Shown here piece by piece: positions 32,945-42,422 of a stretch of 64,000 nucleotides of DNA. Both the position numbers and the translations under genes were made by a program. The notes beneath the pieces were generated by a model. The model worked only from the letters and a program-made list of their open reading frames with translations. It was not told the DNA's origin and did not search any database. The stretch lies in the NCBI GenBank assembly GCA_042691655.1, contig CP170506.1:2418001-2482000 (forward strand), read 5' to 3'. The first letter of the stretch is position 1. The number at the start of each line of letters is the position of its first letter. This DNA is from UBA695 sp042691655. Its GTDB lineage: Bacteria > Verrucomicrobiota > Verrucomicrobiia > Chthoniobacterales > Chthoniobacteraceae.

Positions 32945-35900
32945 TCAAGGCATGCCCAGTTCCAAAATCTCAATTCCGCAGATCAAAGCCTGGCCGACGC
33001 GCACACAGGGGAAATGTAGGGTCAGAAGATCGCCCTCCACAGGAATGTCGAATTCTCGCACCAATGCTTGATGATCGCCCCCTGACACGCTCCAAATATC
33101 CAAATTCCGTACAAGCACCTTTCCATTCACCGCAATGTCAAATAAGCGCCACCCCCGGCAATCAGCGGCCCCTCCAACGCCGAACCAAGGCTCGGCGAAG
33201 TGCAATCGCAAGCGATAGACGCCCGGGGCTAGTTTGAAGTTATATTTAAATTCATTCCGTCCGTATCGATAGGTTCTGTATAGCTCCGGAAAATAGGTTC
33301 CGCGGACGGGGGTCATCGTATAGCCACGGCTTGCCAAATCGTCAGGCACATTGTCAAACCGATTGCCCCAACTGACCCAGCCCCCTGCCGCTCCATCCTT
33401 CCACGGAGTGTCGGCGCTCCATTTTCGCCCCGCGGGATCGTTTGTCTCCCGAACGGCCCCACACGAGATTCTAAATAACGGGCGCCCGGAATCCGTTGGA
33501 GCCATTTCCAATTTCCCAAGCCAAGCGGAAAGGGAATCGTCGAGGGGGAGGTGATCGAGCGCAATAATATCCCGAGCCATCTCTTTTCCTCCAACCCGTC
33601 CGACAGCATATAAAACATTCGTTCGAGGTTCCACCGCGTTCCATTCAAAATGTCGCCCCCGGCCCGGTTGCTTGCGTTTTCCAAGCGAGCGAACTCCCAC
33701 TCCATTGAACAATTCAACTTCCTCACAATTGCTGAAAACACTAACCAACCTGCCTGCGGGTTGCTTCCACCGATCTGGCCACGTATGGGAGACGATATAG
33801 ACCATCGGTTCCCGCCGCGGGTCGGCATAATTTGCTCGGAACAAGTAGAAGAGATCAGAGGGTTGATGCCACGCGGTAACGAGTCCCTTGTTATTCACCG
33901 AGCCGATTTGCGCGTTCCCGCTTCCTTCGTAATTGTCCGCTGCCCTGCCGGGGTTTGGAAAAGTATTAAAAAGCCAATGGAAATGGCCGATAGAATGGTC
34001 TCTTGCGGCTTCTCCGAGACGAATCTTAGTTTCCATGGCATAGCAAGCCCATGACTCGCTCCAGTCATTTTCATCGCCGCAGTATGCCTCCTCTGTGTGC
34101 ATGCCAAAGAAACGCCACGCTCCGTATTCACCGACCATTTGTTGCGCTTCCAAATCGTAATCATTACAATTTCCCCCATAGGTCCCGCTCCACTCCTGAG
34201 GCACATTCCAGTCGGAGCCCACTCCTCCATTGCAGGTGGTCGTGCGCCGCCATTGGGGGCTGCTTGGGTCCAGTTCCCTAATGATATCGCGCAATTCATG
34301 CACAAAATCTTCCGGCATGCTCGATTCATTTTGCACACCCCACAAAATAACGCTCGGGTGGTTTCTACGCTCGCGCACCCACTCCGCGACTAAACGCTTA
34401 TAATTCTCGCGGAACTCAGGGGTATCAAACCAAATATGCGAGCCCATCTGCGTCCAACAAACCATACCGAGGCGATCCCAATGATCATAATAGCGCAAGT
34501 TATGAGGATGGTGCGCATCGCGAAAGGCATTAAAGCCCGCCGAACGCATCATCGCAACCTCCGCGGCTATCTGCTCCTCGGTAAAGGCGTGGTCGCAGCC
34601 GAGAAGATTTTCATATTCACACGTTCCATTGATAAAAAGCGCGTCTCCATTAAGCCGCAGGATCTTGTCATTGAGGGGTTTCCTTTCGTCCTTACGAGAT
34701 CCCATTTTTACCGCGCCAACGCTGGAAGGTGTGGCAAGATTGAGCGATCCCTCTTTACTTCGGATCCCAAAGAAGATCTCCGATCGCTCCCACAAAGCAT
34801 GGTTCGTAGGAGAGCGGAGTTCAACGACAACGCGGTGCAGGCAAGGGTCATCCGAAGTCCATTGGTGGGGTTGATAGATTTCAGGTACGCTCCATCTGTG
34901 CGTTAAAGTAGTTTCGGAAAATACAACGCACTCACGATGCTGATGGAAGAATACGGTACCCGCGCCATTTTGAATTTCGCAAAAGAGTTCCGCCTCCGTG
35001 CCAATGCCACCGTGCAAAATAATCTCAACCAAAAGCGACGCAGACTGCGGAAAATCAGCGTTATCCAGATAGACGTTTGAATGGTCGGTCACGATCCCCG
35101 CAGGGGAGCTTTCCCTTCGATTCAAGATATGGATTGCCCCACCCGCAATCGATTGGGGTTCTGCTACGCCATCCGGCTGGACGTCCGGATTGAATGCATG
35201 GCTGCAATTGGATCGATCGTCTGTTTCCGGTGCAACAATGGCGGGCCATTCCAGCCAACGAAGTCCAAACGGAGTTTCAACGCGATGAGACAACCGATGA
35301 TGAACGTTGAGAGTGGTGACTGCGCGATACAGATGAGGGTGGCCCGGCCCCCATAACTGGGGATCGGCCAAAGGAGGGGCCGACTGGGTTATACGCCGAT
35401 GCTCACCGGGTTTCATAGCAATGTCGCATTCCTCTCGCCATAGACGATCACCGCCTGGACCCAGTAATTCCGTACAAAGCTGAACCAAGTGGTCTTTATC
35501 ACTCGCATTGCATAGTTCTGTTCGGACATCAACCCGCGCAAACTGCTCCGAAATTTCTGGGGTTACAATGTGAACTCCAAAGGGCTCCACCCGCACGGGG
35601 CCCGTGCGCTCCAGCCACGCGGGCCGAAAAATTCCAAATGGCTGTGAGCCTTCCGTATTGGGCGCACCCCAGCATCCCCCGCAAACGAAAGGCAGATCCG
35701 CTATTTTCTCTGGATGATCTGCCCTTACGGCCAAAAGATTGCTCCCCTGGTGCAGGGCAGGTGTCAGATCAATGGTAAACGTTGTTCGCCCGCCCGCATG
35801 TTTCCCCATTAATTGGCCGTTGCAAAAGACTTGGGCATAGCTGCCAACCCCCTCAAAAAATGCATACAAACGCTCTCCGTTCTCGGCAAAATCCCAATCA

Positions 35901-36223
35901 AACCGTGTGCGATACCACGACGTGCCATGAAGGTTACCGTGAGAAACTTCATGATAACCGTAGTAGTCATCCCAATTATGAGGAACAGCTACGGATATCC
36001 ACTCGCTATCATCCATCTGCAAACTAGCCCATTCCTTATGGTCGCCCAAAGAAGCTAACCAACGAATAAGTGGAATTCGGCTATCAGGAATATTGAAGCC
36101 TTTGGATAAGACATTTTCGCGGCTACTCAATTTTGAGAGAGAATCAAAGCCGCTAGGTAAATTGACATCGGGACGCGTGAATAGGCTGCACATGAATGCC
36201 GTGATCGTTTCCAATCCATGCAC
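32945..36223 (-). CDS. glycoside hydrolase family 2 enzyme with C-terminal malectin domain
   Basis: This protein has 1092 residues if the GTG at 36223 is used; ATG 36193 would remove ten residues, and neither has a good ribosome-binding site. Order of domains: jelly-roll sugar-binding domain (about 60-210, VPHNWDDYYGYHE and GTSWYRTRFDWDF), Ig-like domain, then TIM barrel (about 515-760). NHPSVILWGVQNESS holds the acid/base Glu633 and QMVGEYGAWR the nucleophile Glu699. From about residue 920 a malectin-like domain follows (LFRISCGAVRE...YRTYRYGRNEFKYNFKLAPGVYRLRLHFAE). No signal peptide is visible. GH2 includes beta-galactosidases, glucuronidases and mannosidases; the specificity is open. An operator sits just upstream. 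Confidence 0.88.
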   Translation of the reverse strand: MHGLETITAFMCSLFTRPDVNLPSGFDSLSKLSSRENVLSKGFNIPDSRIPLIRWLASLGDHKEWASLQMDDSEWISVAVPHNWDDYYGYHEVSHGNLHGTSWYRTRFDWDFAENGERLYAFFEGVGSYAQVFCNGQLMGKHAGGRTTFTIDLTPALHQGSNLLAVRADHPEKIADLPFVCGGCWGAPNTEGSQPFGIFRPAWLERTGPVRVEPFGVHIVTPEISEQFARVDVRTELCNASDKDHLVQLCTELLGPGGDRLWREECDIAMKPGEHRRITQSAPPLADPQLWGPGHPHLYRAVTTLNVHHRLSHRVETPFGLRWLEWPAIVAPETDDRSNCSHAFNPDVQPDGVAEPQSIAGGAIHILNRRESSPAGIVTDHSNVYLDNADFPQSASLLVEIILHGGIGTEAELFCEIQNGAGTVFFHQHRECVVFSETTLTHRWSVPEIYQPHQWTSDDPCLHRVVVELRSPTNHALWERSEIFFGIRSKEGSLNLATPSSVGAVKMGSRKDERKPLNDKILRLNGDALFINGTCEYENLLGCDHAFTEEQIAAEVAMMRSAGFNAFRDAHHPHNLRYYDHWDRLGMVCWTQMGSHIWFDTPEFRENYKRLVAEWVRERRNHPSVILWGVQNESSMPEDFVHELRDIIRELDPSSPQWRRTTTCNGGVGSDWNVPQEWSGTYGGNCNDYDLEAQQMVGEYGAWRFFGMHTEEAYCGDENDWSESWACYAMETKIRLGEAARDHSIGHFHWLFNTFPNPGRAADNYEGSGNAQIGSVNNKGLVTAWHQPSDLFYLFRANYADPRREPMVYIVSHTWPDRWKQPAGRLVSVFSNCEEVELFNGVGVRSLGKRKQPGRGRHFEWNAVEPRTNVLYAVGRVGGKEMARDIIALDHLPLDDSLSAWLGKLEMAPTDSGRPLFRISCGAVRETNDPAGRKWSADTPWKDGAAGGWVSWGNRFDNVPDDLASRGYTMTPVRGTYFPELYRTYRYGRNEFKYNFKLAPGVYRLRLHFAEPWFGVGGAADCRGWRLFDIAVNGKVLVRNLDIWSVSGGDHQALVREFDIPVEGDLLTLHFPCVRVGQALICGIEILELGMP

Positions 36224-36244
36224 CAGTTGAAAGTATTAGCTAGG

Positions 36245-36256
36245 TTATAGCGATAA
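36245..36256. promoter_or_regulatory. LacI-type operator TTATAGCGATAA before GH2
   Basis: It differs by one base from the perfect palindrome TTATCGCGATAA and has the same left flank (AGG) and nearly the same right flank (GCC). It is 22 bases upstream of the GH2 start and 41 bases before the stop of the preceding minus-strand gene, so it may act as an internal operator. Confidence 0.65.
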
Positions 36257-36296
36257 GCCAACAGCAAGGAATCTTTGGATAATTGCAACGATCGAG

Positions 36297-38537
36297 TCAA
36301 AGCGGACTATGGATTTTCCATAGCCCATTTGGAGCATCCAGTTGCTCCCTCATTACACCTCCATTATATGTCCCGGTAACGCATGCGCCTTTTGCCAAAG
36401 GCACTTTGAAATGGACGTTCCACTGCGAGGGCCAAGCGGGCAGTAGATAGACTTCGTTTCCTATCGACTGGCATAACATCTTTTGCAAAGTGATCATTCC
36501 GACAGCCCCATGATCCATATCAGGCACCCAATCAAAATTCGGCCCGCGGAACCCTTCAAAACGAGCCCCGGAAAATGTTCTGGAAAAATTCGCCTTCACA
36601 ACTCCCGCCGCCTGTTCTCCCAATCCAAGGCATGCGGCCTGGATTCCATCCTGCCGCCAAGCGCCAGTGGCCTTGTAGGCACGGGCATCGAACGACCGCC
36701 TCGCCATCTCCAAATCTGCACGGCCTATGCCGTACAGGCGGAACGGAAATATCGCGTATAACTCTGGATTCTCCGTATTGCGGGCCTTGGCCTCGATTAG
36801 TAATTCCGCCGCAGCCAATCGCTTTCCTTTCTCATCCTCGGTAAGAGGAACAGGAGGCAGGGCGGCACGCATTTTCCTCCAATCCTGGCGATCTTGGTCC
36901 GTAATACATTCCCCGTCGAGCGCGAGCAACCCATCAAGCGTCCAAGCAAGTCCCGCAACATCAGGAAGAGCGTTTTTCACTTGGTGAAATTGTTCGAGAG
37001 ACTGCCCAGGTTCAATCACGAAGGTTCCGTCATCACGCGTGTAGTGGCTGCGGAAGAACGTCAAAACGCTACTTGCAATTGGCAATAGCGTTTCCTTAAG
37101 GAAAGCGGGATCTTGGACCGCTTTCTGGTATTCGATCATCAGGGAGCAAAGCTCAAGGCCTCCCGTCCAATAGTGGAGATCATAAGAATTGCCAGAATCG
37201 GCAGGGGTGGGCCCTTTGCGCTGATAACCTCTCATCAACCCAAAAAAATACGCGGTCTCGTGAAAGAAGGCTCCGTCGTGCCCAAACCAAGTCTTTGTGC
37301 GATACTCCGCCAGCGGCAACATGTCCCGATACATCCGAAACAAAGGCAACATCTCGTCATAATCCCCGGCACCAAGCATCGCCCAGTAAAGAAGTCGGGT
37401 GTTTTGAAACCAATAGGCACCACCCCAACGCCGATAATCCGCGTGCGTCGGTTCGGGTTGGCGGTTGGCACCAGGAGGAACGACCCAATCCGCCGTGAAA
37501 AGCGCTCCGTTGAATTTGACAGGAAATACCCCTCTTCCACAACAAGCGAGCATGAACCGCTGCCAGACATACGCTGAATTCAATTTCCCCGCTTCTGGAA
37601 ACCCGCCAAGAACGATCCAACTGCGATCCCAGAAATTCTGCCACCAGATCTTGTGCGCGGTCCATAAACCAGATGCGTCCATGGCCAGAAGCTTTTGAAA
37701 TTCCTCCCTCGTTTCCACTTCCCATACCCGCACTTCCGCCTTCTGGGCCGAGTGAATAGAAATCATTACGCGCCCCTCTTTCGATGGAACCTCGGATGCA
37801 ACGGAATGATCGGAGTCAGGCGTCAATCCAGGGCCTCCGAGGCAACCGCCAAAGGTTCTATAAAGCAGGGGGTCCGGCACTTGATCCCCAAATGCCGCGA
37901 GATCCTGAGGCTTCAGCAGTCCTTTCCAGATGGACCCTTCGTTGCGCTGATACCACAATACCTCGTTTTCACCCGGCACGAAGCGGTCGGGATATTCGGT
38001 GGGCTTCAACCCAGGAACGCCGTAAACGCCATGAAGTTCCTGGCTGCCCAAAGGCCTTTCCGAAGGCCTCCAGCGCACCAACTCAGCGTGTAGCTTTACG
38101 GGATGCGAGCCTTTTGATTCGGCAACAATGATTGGATGGTTCGCATCCACTCTAACACTTAGGCACAGGTTCTCCTTTTCGGACTGAATCCGCACACATC
38201 CCTCGTCCGGGCAAAAGTCGAATTTTGTGTCGCCGGAAACAAAGGAAGAGGGTTCCGTCCAAATCCGGACTTGTCCCACTTTGATCAATCGGCAAAATGC
38301 GTCCCAGGCGTCGGATTTCGCAATATAAAAGGAAACGGCGCCATCCTGCTCTTGCCAAATATTCAACGCGATATCGCCGTTGCCAAGAGGTACGCTGTCG
38401 GCTGAGGATTGCCCCGGTTCCGTCCAAACCAGTCGTGCGGCCCGGGCGACATTCAACCCTTCGTCGGCCCGGGAATCAGGGATTCCAGCCAAAACGGCCC
38501 CTGCTCCAAGAATGCCCATAATTATTTTCAAATTCAT
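36297..38537 (-). CDS. secreted DUF5703-type glycoside hydrolase-like protein
   Basis: This 746-residue protein has signal peptide MNLKIIMGILGAGAVLAGIPDSRA. The N-terminal domain has the DUF5703 signature: ARLVWTEPGQSSADSVPLGNGDIALNIW, then FYIAKSDAWD and RLIKVGQVRIW. A six-hairpin (alpha/alpha)6 barrel-like region follows, with WQNFWDRSWIVL, YVWQRFMLACCGRG, WGGAYWFQNTRLLYWAMLGAGDYD and YDLHYWTGG. The overall layout recalls GH95-like enzymes, but the activity of DUF5703 proteins is not established as far as I know. The gene lies 55 bases after the acetylesterase gene and 73 bases before GH2 in transcription order, so the three look like one operon. Confidence 0.82.
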   Translation of the reverse strand: MNLKIIMGILGAGAVLAGIPDSRADEGLNVARAARLVWTEPGQSSADSVPLGNGDIALNIWQEQDGAVSFYIAKSDAWDAFCRLIKVGQVRIWTEPSSFVSGDTKFDFCPDEGCVRIQSEKENLCLSVRVDANHPIIVAESKGSHPVKLHAELVRWRPSERPLGSQELHGVYGVPGLKPTEYPDRFVPGENEVLWYQRNEGSIWKGLLKPQDLAAFGDQVPDPLLYRTFGGCLGGPGLTPDSDHSVASEVPSKEGRVMISIHSAQKAEVRVWEVETREEFQKLLAMDASGLWTAHKIWWQNFWDRSWIVLGGFPEAGKLNSAYVWQRFMLACCGRGVFPVKFNGALFTADWVVPPGANRQPEPTHADYRRWGGAYWFQNTRLLYWAMLGAGDYDEMLPLFRMYRDMLPLAEYRTKTWFGHDGAFFHETAYFFGLMRGYQRKGPTPADSGNSYDLHYWTGGLELCSLMIEYQKAVQDPAFLKETLLPIASSVLTFFRSHYTRDDGTFVIEPGQSLEQFHQVKNALPDVAGLAWTLDGLLALDGECITDQDRQDWRKMRAALPPVPLTEDEKGKRLAAAELLIEAKARNTENPELYAIFPFRLYGIGRADLEMARRSFDARAYKATGAWRQDGIQAACLGLGEQAAGVVKANFSRTFSGARFEGFRGPNFDWVPDMDHGAVGMITLQKMLCQSIGNEVYLLPAWPSQWNVHFKVPLAKGACVTGTYNGGVMREQLDAPNGLWKIHSPL

Positions 38538-38592
38538 TTTATCTTTTTCCTATTCGAAGCGGTTTATAAAGTACCAGGATGGTATTGGATTG

Positions 38593-40155
38593 CTATTTCG
38601 CATCTGCCCAATCATCCGTTCGAAACGGCGGCGACGGAAACCCTTCAGCGTTGAAGAGAACAGGATCAGGGCTTTCCCTCCAACAGTAGCGAAGTGCAAC
38701 TGGCTCGGGTACTAGATGACTGCGCACAATTATATCGCTATTTTCTACTCTTGCATCGGCCGGATAAAATTTCCGGTCCACTCCAGCAACTTCAAATGCC
38801 CCCACCTTCTGCGGGTTCTCGCACTCTCGCAAAACAATAGGGCCACCTTCGTTCGTGACCTTGACCCTCATCGCTCCGTTTTCGGAAACCGCCGACACGA
38901 TCTTAGGCCCCGAAGCAATGCATGCTTCGCCAAAGATGTTCTTACGAATTGTCACCGCCAACCGCTCGCCAAAACCTTGTTTATTGAGTGGATGAACTTC
39001 CTTGCTAGAGAGATCCATGGTGACAGCCAAGGCGACATTCGGCAATGTTGAGACTGCCGACTGTGCCTCCCGTATCACCGGCCAGCTTTTCATCCCGTCG
39101 CCACCGTAACCCGGCAGTTGAACAATCACCACCGGCAAATGGGGCGCGCTCCACTTGAGTCGCCAATCCCATATCAACGCTTCCAACAAATTACGGTATT
39201 CTTCCGGATATTTCCAATTGGTTTCCCCTTGATACCAGAGCACAGCCCGCACCGTACAGGGAATCAGTGGATGCATCATCGCATTAAAACACCCGGATGG
39301 CTCATTGCGATCTCCAGGCCCAGCAGGCGGAACAGGCTTCTTTTGCGAGAACACAGTCCCCGCAGCGTCGGAAACTTTCCTCTCTTCGTTCCACGCGGCG
39401 AGCTTTTGATCATAGTCGACTTTGGAAGCAGGGTAGGCATCCATCACCTGTTTCCATCGATCGGCAACCACCGACTTCCTCTTACTGGAATCCAAAGCCT
39501 CCGGGCTCATCCAGGTCTCGATGCCAGTGCCACCCCAGGAGCAATTGATTAAGCCCTGTGGATGGCCATTTCTCCGGAAGAAATCCCTCGCAACAAAAAA
39601 GCCGATCGCCGTAAACTGGCCCGCCGTCTGCGGAGAACAAACCACCCACTCTCCCTTGGTCTCCCCAACCGGACTTTCGCTCGCTAGCGGTGCAACTTTA
39701 AATTGCCGAATGCCGGGAAACGACGCTTCCGCGGCGTCCTTTTGTGGCGGTGCCAACTTGACGAGCGTCCATTCCATGTTCGACTGCCCTGCACATAACC
39801 AGACATCGCCCACCACGACATCCCGGCTTATCTTCTTCCCCTCGGCGGTTTCGAAAATAAGATCTCCAGGACTTCCCGTTTTGAGTGGGGGCAATTGCGT
39901 CTGCCAGTGTCCGCTCGCATCCGCCACCCCTTCCACTGTGTTTTCCTGGAAACGGACAGAAACTTTTTCGCATGGCTTCGCATGTCCCCAGACCGTCACA
40001 GGAACATCTTGCTGCAAAACTGCATGGTCGCCAAATAAACGGTCAGGCTCAACAGCCGCCCTTAACCCATGCATTGCGAAGCAAGCATTGCAAAGAATGA
40101 GACAGACCAAAACGGAACGATGCATTTTCAATGAGCCGGACAGGGAGGATTTCAT
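38593..40155 (-). CDS. secreted sialate O-acetylesterase-like enzyme (copy 2)
   Basis: This 520-residue SASA-family enzyme has a signal region (VLVCLILCNACFAMHGLRA) after a ten-residue leader; ATG 40125 is an alternative start. Motifs: WLCAGQSNMEW with nucleophile Ser125, LINCSWGGTGIETW, AVLWYQGETNWK, and SSKEVHPLNKQGFGERL with the catalytic His. It is about 22 residues shorter than copy 1 because it lacks the Pro/Ala tail. It is the first gene of the minus-strand part of locus II, and two LacI-type sites lie in the region shared with the divergent cassette 3. It probably deacetylates a glycan before GH2 and DUF5703 act on it. Confidence 0.9.
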   Translation of the reverse strand: MKSSLSGSLKMHRSVLVCLILCNACFAMHGLRAAVEPDRLFGDHAVLQQDVPVTVWGHAKPCEKVSVRFQENTVEGVADASGHWQTQLPPLKTGSPGDLIFETAEGKKISRDVVVGDVWLCAGQSNMEWTLVKLAPPQKDAAEASFPGIRQFKVAPLASESPVGETKGEWVVCSPQTAGQFTAIGFFVARDFFRRNGHPQGLINCSWGGTGIETWMSPEALDSSKRKSVVADRWKQVMDAYPASKVDYDQKLAAWNEERKVSDAAGTVFSQKKPVPPAGPGDRNEPSGCFNAMMHPLIPCTVRAVLWYQGETNWKYPEEYRNLLEALIWDWRLKWSAPHLPVVIVQLPGYGGDGMKSWPVIREAQSAVSTLPNVALAVTMDLSSKEVHPLNKQGFGERLAVTIRKNIFGEACIASGPKIVSAVSENGAMRVKVTNEGGPIVLRECENPQKVGAFEVAGVDRKFYPADARVENSDIIVRSHLVPEPVALRYCWRESPDPVLFNAEGFPSPPFRTDDWADAK

Positions 40156-40204
40156 CGAATCGACGATTATTCGGCGAAACAGCCGAAGTCATCAAGCTTT
40201 TGAC

Positions 40205-40216
40205 TTTTCACGATAA
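40205..40216. promoter_or_regulatory. degenerate LacI-type operator before the acetylesterase
   Basis: TTTTCACGATAA keeps the right half CGATAA of the locus II palindrome with two changes in the left half. It lies 50 bases upstream of the acetylesterase start. Taken alone it would be weak; with the better site 40 bases away it may form a pair. Confidence 0.4.
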
Positions 40217-40256
40217 GCGTTCTCAAAAAAGCCGCCGGACACTTCCCTATTCCGCC

Positions 40257-40268
40257 TTATCGTGATAA
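40257..40268. promoter_or_regulatory. LacI-type operator TTATCGTGATAA before cassette 3
   Basis: It differs by one base from TTATCGCGATAA and is preceded by C and followed by TC. It lies 47 bases upstream of the cassette D start and 102 bases from the divergent acetylesterase start, so it can control either or both. Confidence 0.65.
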
Positions 40269-40315
40269 TCTCCCTCATTATTGTTTTTAAACCCGTAGCA
40301 AGCGACCGTTCAACC

Positions 40316-41068
40316 ATGTCCCCCGACATTCGTCCAGTTCGGCTCCCCTTTACCCGCAGAACGTCCCGTAGCTTTTGCGTGGGACACCTTACCGTGTTCT
40401 CCGGTGAGCCACAACGGAAAGGAGGGAAGGCTTTTTCGTTAATTGAACTATTAGCCGTGATGGCCGTGCTCGGATTTTTGGTTTCTGCAACCTTGCCCGC
40501 TTTTAATTCCATCACCGACTCAAGGGGAATAACCAAAGGTATCTATGATACCGAAGGGCTGCTGGAGCTGGCTCGCAATGAAGCCATATCCCGCCAGACA
40601 TATGTTTGGGTCGCATTCCAAAATATGAATACTCCAACGGGCTCCGAAATTCGAATGGCGGCGGTAGCATCTCTGGATGGCAGCGGCACGAACACCAATT
40701 CCTCAAATCTGATTCCGTTCACACGCATTATACATATCCGCGATGCCCAGCTTATCCATTGGTCGGATCTTAAAGCCGCCACGAAGAATTTACTGACGGG
40801 CAGCATTCCAGAAAGCGTGGTGGACAATACCGAGGGCACGGCGTTTACGGTTGGAAACACCTCCTTTAATACCGGAAACAGTATTACCTTCACGCCGCGA
40901 GGCGAAGCACTCCTGAAAGGTGCCGCCAGTGCGACGGATGGGTATGATAACCTTATTGACGTAAGCTTTCGCAAAGCCCATGGAAGCGTTGTTACGGCCA
41001 ACGCCGACGATGCTGCCGTCATCGTACAAGGCTCCACAGGTATGGCGCATACCCTGCGTCTGCAATGA
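40316..41068 (+). CDS. Verru_Chthon cassette protein D (prepilin-like), locus II
   Basis: This 250-residue pseudopilin has a long leader of about 40 residues, then GGKAFSLIELLAVMAVLGFLVSATLPAF (Glu at +5). A GspH-like segment follows (GLLELARNEAISRQTYVWVAF, ending IVQGSTGMAHTLRLQ). ATG 40316 is chosen because a GTG at 40262 would place the LacI operator inside the gene. Its stop overlaps the next start (ATGA at 41065). Equivalent to 19115-19735 in locus I but clearly divergent in sequence. Confidence 0.85.
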   Translation: MSPDIRPVRLPFTRRTSRSFCVGHLTVFSGEPQRKGGKAFSLIELLAVMAVLGFLVSATLPAFNSITDSRGITKGIYDTEGLLELARNEAISRQTYVWVAFQNMNTPTGSEIRMAAVASLDGSGTNTNSSNLIPFTRIIHIRDAQLIHWSDLKAATKNLLTGSIPESVVDNTEGTAFTVGNTSFNTGNSITFTPRGEALLKGAASATDGYDNLIDVSFRKAHGSVVTANADDAAVIVQGSTGMAHTLRLQ

Positions 41069-41574
41069 AACTTTATTCTTACAGAAAAACGATTTTAAGG
41101 CGCGGGTTCACTCTCGCCGAAATAGCCGTTACGCTGGGAATTGTATCCTTTTGCCTTATCTCGGTAGTCGCGCTAATTCCCGTGGGATTAAATGCCGTCC
41201 GAACAGCCCGCGAGGAGGCGGCGGCTGTCAAATGCATGGAGCAGATAAGCGAGTCCATCCGCGGGGCGTCTTTGAGCAATGGGAAATACCAGGCATTAGG
41301 CATCTATTCCGACATGACTTGGAAACTAGGCGATAGCGCACTCACGTTTACCAAAAACGATCTTTCGATGGAGGGTATTTCCACGTCCATCACAGCCGAC
41401 CAACGCCAAGCTTACTGCGTCCGAATTCAGCCGCCCGCAGACATGCATTCGACAGGAACCGCCTTGATCAGTGTGGCTTGGCCCAACCGAGCGAGCTGGA
41501 ATACATCAACCATGAATTGGAGCAATGCTCAGGGCACCCTGTCCACATGGATCATTTTTCTCCCACATCCATGA
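41065..41574 (+). CDS. Verru_Chthon cassette protein B (prepilin-like), locus II
   Basis: This 169-residue pseudopilin has the motif RRGFTLAEIAVTLGIVSFCLISVVALI, with Gly-Phe at the cleavage point and Glu at +5. After the helix comes GLNAVRTAREEAAAVKCMEQISESIRGASL, and it ends FLPHP. It is translationally coupled on both sides by ATGA overlaps. The matching locus I protein shares the GIVSFCL core. Confidence 0.85.
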   Translation: MKLYSYRKTILRRGFTLAEIAVTLGIVSFCLISVVALIPVGLNAVRTAREEAAAVKCMEQISESIRGASLSNGKYQALGIYSDMTWKLGDSALTFTKNDLSMEGISTSITADQRQAYCVRIQPPADMHSTGTALISVAWPNRASWNTSTMNWSNAQGTLSTWIIFLPHP

Positions 41575-42422
41575 AAATTCGCGCGGCTGTCTTTGTCCGA
41601 CCCAGAGGCTTCACCCTCCTGGAACTGTTGGTCGCCATGGCGGTGCTCTGTTTTATTCTTGCGATCCTGCTGCAGATTTCCGGGCAGGTCGTGTGGGCAA
41701 CTCGTTTCTTCAATAATCAGATGGACGCCTCACGGCAGAACCGAGCCGTCCTAGACACTCTGGCCGCTGACTTATCAAACCGAATCACAAGCGCAGGTGA
41801 AACAATATTTACTCGTCCTCAAGGCAATAACAGCGAACTTATCTTTATTACGCGAAGCAGAGGCCCTTCTGCCTCGACCGACTTCCGTTTTTTGGCTGTC
41901 GATTACAAACTGGCCACCAATCAGGTAATTCGCAAAACGCAGGAAGTCTATTGGAACAGCATCGACCTGACTTCCCTCGCCCTAGGCACCACCTCGTCTA
42001 CCGTTTCCGATTCAATGCAGGGGATCTTGCGCCTTGAGGTCGTTGCCGTTCTCAGCGATGGCTCACTGGCGCCTCTTCCCGCGAGTTCCAGCAGCGTTAC
42101 TTGGGCAATAAGTACCTGGCAGGGATCCACGCTCTCGGAAGGCTTTCAGGCTCTGATCATTTCAGGATCACGCAATTCCCAGGCCCAATCGCAGGTACGC
42201 GCCATCATCGTCGCTGTGGCGTCCCTGGACCCACAGAGCCTCCAGATCATCACGAGATTAAATATCGACCTTGCTAACAAATTACCCGCCGCCACAAGCG
42301 GCCAGACCCCGGTGGGGGCATGGAACACGGCCATCGCGAATGGCGCTCTCGCAGGAGTGCCGTCTTCTGTTGTTTCCTCGCTGCAGTTCTCACAGCAAAT
42401 CTATCCTCTCAACACCCCATGA
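41571..42422 (+). CDS. Verru_Chthon cassette protein C (prepilin-like), locus II
   Basis: ATG 41571 overlaps the B stop and gives a 283-residue protein with the motif RGFTLLELLVAMAVLCFILAILLQI. A GspJ-like part follows (NRAVLDTLAADLSNRI, then FRFLAVDYKLATNQVIRKTQEVYWN). The upstream GTG/ATG choices in the same frame would overlap B much more and add no leader sense. The stop overlaps ATG of the A gene (ATGA at 42419). Confidence 0.85.
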   Translation: MKIRAAVFVRPRGFTLLELLVAMAVLCFILAILLQISGQVVWATRFFNNQMDASRQNRAVLDTLAADLSNRITSAGETIFTRPQGNNSELIFITRSRGPSASTDFRFLAVDYKLATNQVIRKTQEVYWNSIDLTSLALGTTSSTVSDSMQGILRLEVVAVLSDGSLAPLPASSSSVTWAISTWQGSTLSEGFQALIISGSRNSQAQSQVRAIIVAVASLDPQSLQIITRLNIDLANKLPAATSGQTPVGAWNTAIANGALAGVPSSVVSSLQFSQQIYPLNTP

